From: Candidatus Zixiibacteriota bacterium
GTDB lineage: Bacteria; Zixibacteria; MSB-5A5; GN15; FEB-12
Reading direction: 5' to 3'
Length of the DNA: 48,398 nucleotides
Assembly (NCBI GenBank): GCA_040753875.1
Contig: JBFMDV010000003.1
Span: 1-48,398 of the forward strand
The notes under the pieces were generated by a model. That model did not search any database, was not told the DNA's origin, and saw only the letters and a program-made list of their open reading frames with translations. Below, in pieces: positions 43,569 to 48,398 of the stretch (the first letter of the stretch is position 1; each line of letters opens with the position of its first letter). Position numbers and translations under genes: made by a program.

Positions 43569-43979
43569 AAGTCTCCTTTGTCAGGACAGATGCTCCGAGC
43601 GGCAGACATTGTACAGCGGGCTGACAGCGCCTGCCTCGTAGTATTGTATGTCCGATGATGGAATTCCAGGGTCGTGACGAGACCCGCAAGTCACCAACCC
43701 AGGCAATATATCAGCTTCCAGGCCGTGTAACCGCCTTTATATCATCAAATTAGTGGCCAAGAAAAGGTATTGACAGCCATTCTCTGAGAAGTATATTGTT
43801 ATCGTTAGCGGACTTCCGTCTTAAGGTTTCAATAGTTTTGGTTTTCTGAAATTCAGAGCAGTATCCCCAATCACCAGCATATCCACGAGTCTAATCATTT
43901 TGTTTTTGTGTATCTATAAGTCCGGCGAACTCTTGGTGAAAAGGTTTGCCTTAACCGTCAACGTATTCAGGAGGAGAGC
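43569..43979. other. Upstream region and long leader of the RRM gene
   Basis: No gene is seen. A promoter is at 43770-43797 and implies a 5' leader of about 176 bases rich in T and A (43850-43920), ending in AGGAGGAG six bases before the ATG. Long A/T-rich leaders are usual for cold-induced RNA-binding proteins. Confidence 0.5.
43770..43797 (+). promoter_or_regulatory. Promoter of the RRM-protein gene
   Basis: TTGACA (43770-43775), a 16-bp spacer and TATATT (43792-43797). Transcription should start near 43804. Confidence 0.65.
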
Positions 43980-44330
43980 ATGAACATCTTCGTAGGGAAC
44001 CTGTCCCGCGACGTCGAAGAGGACGAGCTGCGGCAGGCCTTCCAGGAGTTCGGCACCGTAACATCAGTCGCGATCATCAAAGATCGTCTCACCGGGAACC
44101 CCCGCGGCTTTGGCTTCGTCGAGATGTCCTCGAACGAAGAGGCCGAAGCGGCCATTGCCGGTCTCAACGGCCGGGAGCTTAAAGGGCGCAGTCTGAACGT
44201 CAATCAGGCCCGTCCGAAGAGCGACCGCCCGGGTGGCGGCGGTGGTGGCGGAGGTCGCTCCGGTGGCTTCCGCGGTGGTAGCCGTACCGGCGGGGGGGGC
44301 GGCGGCGGCCGTCGCGGCGGCGGCTGGTAA
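43980..44330 (+). CDS. RRM-domain RNA-binding protein with glycine-rich tail
   Basis: This 116-residue protein has one RNA-recognition motif (residues 1-80) with RNP2 IFVGNL and RNP1 RGFGFVEM. A Gly/Arg/Ser-rich tail (about 85-116, runs of Gly) follows and is likely disordered. Bacterial proteins of this type bind single-stranded RNA and are often cold-induced, as in cyanobacterial Rbp. A very strong ribosome site (AGGAGG) and its own promoter and terminator suggest high expression as a single gene. Confidence 0.93.
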   Translation: MNIFVGNLSRDVEEDELRQAFQEFGTVTSVAIIKDRLTGNPRGFGFVEMSSNEEAEAAIAGLNGRELKGRSLNVNQARPKSDRPGGGGGGGGRSGGFRGGSRTGGGGGGGRRGGGW

Positions 44331-44351
44331 ACAGCTAATTTAGCTTAGAGA

Positions 44352-44395
44352 TTCACGGCAGGGACAGACCGGTCTCTGCCGTTGCTCTTGTTATG
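44352..44395 (+). terminator. Probable terminator of the RRM gene
   Basis: ACGGCAGGGAC and GTCTCTGCCGT form an 11-bp stem (one G-U pair) with a short loop. TGCTCTTGTT follows. The T tract is imperfect, so termination may be partial. Confidence 0.65.
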
Positions 44396-44550
44396 ACGTT
44401 GTCATGCTTGACGTTACGCCAGGTACGAGTGTGGAAAGATACGGAACGGCAATCGAAGAGCAGTTTGGTGCATGTTGGAACCAAGTTGGCCGTGGGTTGT
44501 TTAATTGTCATTGGGGAGTAAACGAACAGATCCGGGCATTGGGTGAATAG

Positions 44551-44578
44551 TTGACGAAACAGAAAAAGCGGATATATT
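44551..44578 (+). promoter_or_regulatory. Promoter of the HMA-domain gene
   Basis: TTGACG (44551-44556), a 16-bp A-rich spacer and TATATT (44573-44578), about 48 bases before the GTG start. Confidence 0.6.
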
Positions 44579-44625
44579 AAGTAATCTTATCCAGAGTTAT
44601 TCTGCACCTAAGGAAGGAGCAACGC

Positions 44626-45255
44626 GTGAGAAAAGTTTTCGGAATTGGTGTGGCGTGTATGGCCGTTTTGGCTTTGGCAGCGATGCCAGCGTTTGCGGGC
44701 GGCGCAGAGTGCGCCAGCAAGGCCTCGGCTGATAAGGCGGCTTGCACTGCAGCTCACGGTACTGACGGCAAGATGATTTCGTCGGACGGCAAAGCCTGTC
44801 CGTCGATGGGCGCAACGAAGACAAGCGCCGATGCCAAGGCCTGCTGTGCCGCTCACGGCGGCAAGATGGCTTCCATGACCCCCGAAGAGTGCGCCAAGAT
44901 GTGCGGCTACACCGGCGGTAAGTGCGAGATGGTCAGCATGTCCGTCAAAGGGATGACCTGCGGCGGCTGCGAGAGTTCGGTTACCGCGGCTCTGGAGAAA
45001 GTCCCGGGTGTGGTGAAGGTCGTCAGCATCAGCTACAAAGATGGCACCGCGATGGTGTGCGTTGACCCGGCCAAGTGCCAGAAAGACGGCTTGACCTCGG
45101 CTGTTTCCAACAAGGGCTATGAGGCTGCGATTATTCCAGCGGTTGCAACCACTGGCGCTGAAGGACATGGCAAAGTCTGCAGTCCGGAAGAGAAGGCTGC
45201 CTGCGCGGCTAAGGGCGCTAAGGCTGAGAAGACTACTCTCGAAGACTCCAAGTAA
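44626..45255 (+). CDS. Secreted cysteine-rich protein with HMA metal-binding domain
   Basis: The start is GTG 44626 with AAGGAG upstream. Residues 1-24 are a signal peptide ending AFA|GG. Residues 25-100 form a Cys-rich segment with Cys at irregular spacing (AACTAAHG, KACCAAHGG, CAKMCGY), some next to His. Residues about 104-172 are a heavy-metal-associated domain with the GMTCGGC site (Cys112 and Cys115) and a normal ferredoxin-like pattern. A second Cys/Lys-rich tail ends the protein. It should bind copper, mercury or a similar soft metal in the periplasm. Such domains more often sit in the cytoplasm or on P-type ATPases, so an exported copy with extra Cys regions is uncommon. No ATPase or regulator is adjacent. 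Confidence 0.87.
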   Translation: MRKVFGIGVACMAVLALAAMPAFAGGAECASKASADKAACTAAHGTDGKMISSDGKACPSMGATKTSADAKACCAAHGGKMASMTPEECAKMCGYTGGKCEMVSMSVKGMTCGGCESSVTAALEKVPGVVKVVSISYKDGTAMVCVDPAKCQKDGLTSAVSNKGYEAAIIPAVATTGAEGHGKVCSPEEKAACAAKGAKAEKTTLEDSK

Positions 45256-45274
45256 TTCCTCTATCTGTGAGTCA

Positions 45275-45303
45275 AGGCGGGACCCGGTGCCCGCCTTTTT
45301 TTT
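45275..45303 (+). terminator. Intrinsic terminator of the HMA-domain gene
   Basis: GGCGGG pairs with CCCGCC around ACCCGGTG and is followed by eight Ts, about 20 bases after the stop. Confidence 0.9.
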
Positions 45304-45428
45304 GCCTGGCTGTTTGGTGTTGAGCGGCAAAACCTCATATATTCGCCTGATATTCATCGTTGAGGAGTGCACTGGTTGTCCGATTCAGATACTGTGATAC
45401 ATGCTCTTTCCTTAAAAGGCCGGCGGTC

Positions 45429-45639
45429 GAGATTGTTGAGCTTCGCTCGCAATGACTCTGGTGCCGTTGCAGAGCGGGGATCGAGATTGCTTCGTCACGC
45501 TCGGCGCGTGACTCGCAATGACTCCCACGGAAAATCATCACCGAATCCCGGAGCCAGTCATTGCGAGGCGCTTCGCCGAAGCAATCTCGTGCGGTTGGTC
45601 CCCCTGAATCCGAGATTGCTGCGCTTCGCTCGCAATGAC
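45429..45639. repeat. Four copies of a GAGATTGC...CGCAATGAC palindromic repeat
   Basis: Copies are at about 45429-45455, 45483-45520, 45557-45588 (inverted) and 45612-45639. Each begins GAGATTG and ends CGCAATGAC (or the reverse complement), with a CTTCG/CGAAG centre. Repeats of this kind are scattered in many environmental bacteria. They fill the region before the PorV-like gene and keep its frame open (translations such as RLLRFARND). Confidence 0.8.
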
Positions 45640-45743
45640 GTGCCAGGTGTCGTGGGCCGGGTTCCGGAGTCCACCATAACGCGGACAGAGAAACCCGACA
45701 AGCATCGGCTCACGACCTTCCTCCTGAATATAGTTAGGAGTGC

Positions 45744-45806
45744 TGTCAGGCGTCCTCGCCTGACAGTTGTCCGAGTGCTCGGAGTGTCGGGCGAGGACGC
45801 CCGACA
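45744..45806. repeat. Triple-hairpin BIME-like repeat
   Basis: Two 22-bp near-perfect palindromes (45744-45765 around GTCAGGCGTCCTCGCCTGAC, and 45785-45806 around GTCGGGCGAGGACGCCCGAC) are close to inverted copies of each other. A small palindrome CCGAGTGCTCGG lies between them at 45771-45782. The whole looks like a bacterial interspersed mosaic element, placed just before the signal peptide of the PorV-like protein. Confidence 0.75.
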
Positions 45807-46800
45807 CCACTACAACGGCCTGTGGTGCGCTACAATTGTTCTTCGCGCTCTCCTCGCTATCTGCTTGTTCATTATGGCTGCAGGCCTTCCGGCCAATGCC
45901 GCCAAATACGCGGGCGACCCTTTCTCTTTGGGCGTGGGTGCTCGTCCTCTGGCGCTCGGCGGAGCGGTTATTGCCGGGCCGTTCGATGCCACTGCCGCCT
46001 ATTGGAATCCGGCAGGCATGAACCGCCTCGACGGCCGCTATCTGGTAGCAATGCATGCCGAGACATTCGGCTCGCTCCTGAATCACGACTACGTATCATA
46101 CATCGACTCTCGGGAACGACCGAACTCGCTGATTCGCGCATTCGGTTTTTATGCCTACTATCTTGGCGGCGGGGGGATCAAGATCACCGAACTGAACCAA
46201 TTCGACCGACCAGTGGTGCTTCGCGAGGAATCGCACGCCGATGTTCTGGTTGGCGCATCGGTCTCGGGACAGATTCGTTCCAAAGTCGATTTCGGTTTGA
46301 CCGGTAAGATCATCTACCGGGATATTGGCACCGAGACGGGTATGGGACTGACACTCGATGCCGGCGTGCTCTACCCGGTGAAACCGTTCGCTCAAATCGG
46401 GCTGATGGTCACGGACATTACGAGCGGGTTCATTCGCTACTCCGGAAAGACGTTCGATGAGGGGAGCAATGCGGAATCGATCTATCCCACCGTGAAGCCG
46501 GGTCTCATGTTGTCTCGCCAGTACCGCGAGTTCACCGGTCGCTTCATGGTGAGCGGTGATATCAAGTTCGAAGGGCTCAAGTATGCGGCACAGTACTGGT
46601 CCGGTCCGGTGTCGCTCGACACGCATTACGGCTGGGAACTCGGATATCGCGAGATGCTGTTCGGTCGGGCGGGGTTCGATATTGGGCGGTTCACCGCCGG
46701 GGCTGGACTGGATATCCGGAATATAACGGTTGATTTCGCGTATCTGCATCAGGCGAATCTCGACGAAACGTTTCGGGTCAGCGCCGGGTACCGTTTCTGA
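45776..46800 (+). CDS. PorV/PorQ-like outer-membrane protein
   Basis: The mature part begins near AKYAGDPFSLGVGARPLALGG and continues GPFDATAAYWNPAGMNRL, the pattern of PorV/UPF0164 proteins of the FadL superfamily. These help secretion or anchor surface proteins in the FCB group. The protein ends in an aromatic beta-signal (RVSAGYRF). A signal peptide (VLRALLAICLFIMAAGLPANA) precedes it. The start is unclear: the frame is open back to 45367 through repeat DNA. GTG codons at 45776 and 45785, inside the BIME-like repeat, are the nearest candidates, and ATG at about 45874 would truncate the signal. Three bases after the stop a SemiSWEET gene follows. Confidence 0.78.
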
Positions 46801-46802
46801 AT

Positions 46803-47057
46803 ATGGACGGGACGACGTTCCTTGGTCTGGTGGCCGGTACGCTCACAACCGTTGCATTTTTCCCGCAGTTTCTCAAAGCCTGGCGCAGCAAGTCGACCAA
46901 AGACATTTCGCTTATCATGTACGTTGTGATCAGCACGGGCATATTGCTTTGGCTGGTGTACGGCGTTTTGATTCATTCTCTGCCTGTCATTGTCGCTAAT
47001 GCGGTGACGATCGTTATCGCGCTGGCGATTCTGGTTCTGAAGATTCGATATAAGTAG
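46803..47057 (+). CDS. SemiSWEET-type PQ-loop transporter
   Basis: This 84-residue protein with three membrane helices contains the PQ-loop motif AFFPQFLKAWRSKSTKDIS in and after helix 1. ISTGILLWLVYGVLI is helix 2, and ANAVTIVIALAILVL is helix 3 with the pore Asn. SemiSWEETs work as dimers and pass mono- or disaccharides down their gradient. It begins three bases after the PorV-like stop, so the two are co-transcribed and translation is probably coupled. Confidence 0.92.
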   Translation: MDGTTFLGLVAGTLTTVAFFPQFLKAWRSKSTKDISLIMYVVISTGILLWLVYGVLIHSLPVIVANAVTIVIALAILVLKIRYK

Positions 47058-47084
47058 GAGTGCCAGAGGGTCTTTCGCGCGAAA

Positions 47085-47130
47085 TGGGTTCGTTTCGTCA
47101 TTTTTTATTTCGCCAAATGTCGTTGTCGCG
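47085..47130 (+). repeat. Left arm of a long inverted repeat
   Basis: 29 bases (47085-47113, TGGGTTCGTTTCGTCA and onward to CGC) are perfectly inverted at 48317-48345. Similarity continues about 16 bases further with four mismatches. Confidence 0.85.
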
Positions 47131-47553
47131 CCTGCAAGGTGAAGTACGCCAACGCGTAACGAGAACGGAGCGGTACGCTCGCGGCGTGACACCATGCGTG
47201 AATGTTGATGGCCGATATAGGGTTGCGGCGCAAGTGCTGGTGTGAAACTGGGGACGAGGGCGGTGATGCAAGTCATGGCTTGAACTCCTATATGTAGCGG
47301 GAGGAGATCGTGAACAGCGGGGAATTGGTTGGAAAATTGGAGGGTGAGTGGGGAGCGTATGTTCAAGTGCCGTTTCTGTTGTCGTGACGGCGCCACGTGA
47401 TCGAAGGTGGAAACGGAGTAGCTGGGGACTCAGACGTTGTCTGGGCTACGGTTGCTTGCGAATCGGTTTGTGTCACGCCACAAATAAACGCGGAACCAGG
47501 ACAGGTTTGGCGCTTCGGCAACGGGCAAGTAGTTAGAAACCTGCCGCGGAGCG
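47131..47553. other. No intact gene; possible decayed coding sequence
   Basis: Several short frames (for example 47397-47639) overlap and none has a ribosome site or clear homology. The frame containing ACESVCVTPQINAEPGQVWR could be an eroded upstream part of the dockerin-type protein that follows. Confidence 0.35.
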
Positions 47554-47925
47554 GTGGGGCACCCCGCGATTGCATCCGATCCATACCCGCTCATGGCGTA
47601 TTCCGACGTCGACGGCGATCTTGTCCCGGACAATGTTGACAATTGTCCGAGTGTGTCCAATCCCGGGCAACTGGATGCCGATTTCGACGGTCGCGGCGAC
47701 GCCTGCTGCTGCCTCGGAACGACCGGTAATGTCGACGGCGACCCCGGTGACGTCATTGACATTTCTGATCTCTCGGCAATGGTGGACTATCTGTTTTTTG
47801 GTGGGGGCATTTCGAATTGCTTTGAGGAAAATGACGCGGACCGTTCCCTCGCGGTGGACATATCGGACCTTCAGTTGTTGATCGACTTTTTGTTTTTCGG
47901 GGCGGCGCTGCCGAGCTGTCCGTGA
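47554..47925 (+). pseudogene. C-terminal remnant of a secreted protein with TSP3-like repeat and dockerin-like module
   Basis: The 123-codon frame has no signal peptide and begins inside a repeat (GCGGTGGGGCACC). It encodes a thrombospondin-type-3 calcium repeat (DVDGDLVPDNVDNCPSVSNP and DADFDGRGDACC). The same tail as the LVIVD protein follows: GNVDGDPGDVIDISDLSA, VDYLFFGG, AVDISDLQLLIDFLF and a closing Cys. It therefore looks like the end of a larger exported protein whose 5' part has been lost or frameshifted. A stop at 47530-47532 closes the frame upstream. Confidence 0.75.
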
Positions 47926-48316
47926 GTTAGAACAGGCATGACGATGTCGGGTTTCTTGGTCGAACCTCGGAACCACGACCTTGTATGCTTCATCCGGTCT
48001 TGATTAAACTGAGAGCGGACCGGAATGACAAAGGCGATGTCGGGTCACACCGAATGTCTGGCGACAATCGGCATGCCCTGACACAACAGTGCCCCCCCCT
48101 TGCATTTCCCCCACCACTTCCATGCTGATTGTAGCTCCGACCCGTATGTAGGAGCATGAGATTTGTCAATGCTCAGGAGATGTCGCGCCATGGTGTTTTC
48201 GCCGCAACTGTATATCAGCAATCGACATTCACGAACGGTGTCGCACGGTGACCGCACCGCTTCGTCCTCGCTACTACTTGGCGGACTTCACGTTGCGGCT
48301 GCGAAAACGACATGTC
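47926..48316. other. Gene-free stretch with a decayed palindromic repeat
   Basis: It contains the second copy of the GTCGGGTTTCT...GGAACC repeat (47946-47979) about 20 bases after the dockerin-type stop. No gene is recognised in the remainder. Confidence 0.5.
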
Positions 48317-48345
48317 GCGAAATAAAAAATGACGAAACGAACCCA
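48300..48345 (-). repeat. Right arm of the long inverted repeat
   Basis: The perfect part is 48317-48345, ending GACGAAACGAACCCA. It is the reverse complement of 47085-47113. The two arms bracket about 1.2 kb containing the dockerin-type remnant. Confidence 0.85.
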
Positions 48346-48398
48346 ACCTGTTCGTTGCCCTGCAATACGTTAGTATTTTTGACTGGTGTTCACGTGAT

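Noticed and set aside
45429-45639. Repeated units considered as a CRISPR array
   Set aside because: Units are palindromic, unequal in spacing and include an inverted copy. No cas gene is nearby.

Overview
The window looks like chromosomal DNA of an uncultured Gram-negative-type bacterium of the FCB superphylum, most likely Zixibacteria or a close relative. This is inferred from sequence style, not from a marker search. The clues are two secreted proteins ending in the same dockerin-like module with VDISDL motifs and paired cysteines, PorV/FadL-type outer-membrane proteins, a TonB receptor under a TPP riboswitch, a bacillithiol-type deacetylase, and many short palindromic repeats between genes. 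Promoters with TTGACA and a 16-17 bp spacer can be read in several places.

Layout. 1-2.5 kb: the 3' end of an insertion sequence abuts a DNA adenine methylase whose N-terminus it removed. 2.5-4.6 kb: NAD-type isocitrate dehydrogenase, a repeat-rich gap, and an orphan bacterial-microcompartment (BMC) shell protein with a proline-rich linker and a C-terminal Rho-N/SAP-like domain. 5.0-7.7 kb: a two-gene minus-strand operon of a small secreted protein and a TPR-AAA+-Fis sigma-54 activator, driven by a near-consensus promoter that overlaps a weaker divergent one. 7.9-12.2 kb (plus): O-antigen ligase-like polymerase, MutY-like glycosylase, CorA-like transporter, HDAC-family deacetylase. 12.2-14.2 kb: DUF255 thioredoxin-domain protein. 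14.4-21.4 kb (minus): exopolysaccharide block with Wza-like export protein, an aminotransferase-fold protein that lacks the PLP lysine, an initiating sugar-phosphate transferase, and a Wzi-like outer-membrane barrel.

22.0-25.6 kb (plus): FadL/OMPP1 protein, a lipoprotein with an esterase fold but no serine nucleophile, and BshB1. 25.8-28.8 kb (minus): LVIVD-repeat secreted protein with dockerin-like tail, and a ferritin-like protein. 28.9-32.9 kb (plus): TPP riboswitch, TonB-dependent receptor whose 5' end is invaded by palindromic repeats, and a SAM methyltransferase. 32.9-36.7 kb (minus): the conserved translation/secretion operon ffh-rpsP-khpA-rimM-trmD-rplS.

37.0-39.4 kb is a mobile-element patch: a REP-associated tyrosine transposase between inverted REPs, an IS481-type transposase remnant, a tyrosine recombinase with an apparent 5' frameshift, and initiator tRNA-fMet with its own promoter. 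39.4-48.4 kb: a CPA2 antiporter, motA-motB, a DUF4234 membrane protein, a small lipoprotein, a glycine-rich RRM protein with a long leader, a cysteine-rich HMA metal-binding protein, a PorV-like protein again preceded by repeat DNA, a SemiSWEET transporter, and a dockerin-type gene remnant between the arms of a long inverted repeat.

The points most worth following up are the orphan BMC fusion, two pseudoenzymes (aminotransferase without Lys, esterase without Ser), and palindromic repeats that keep the reading frame open upstream of two signal peptides.
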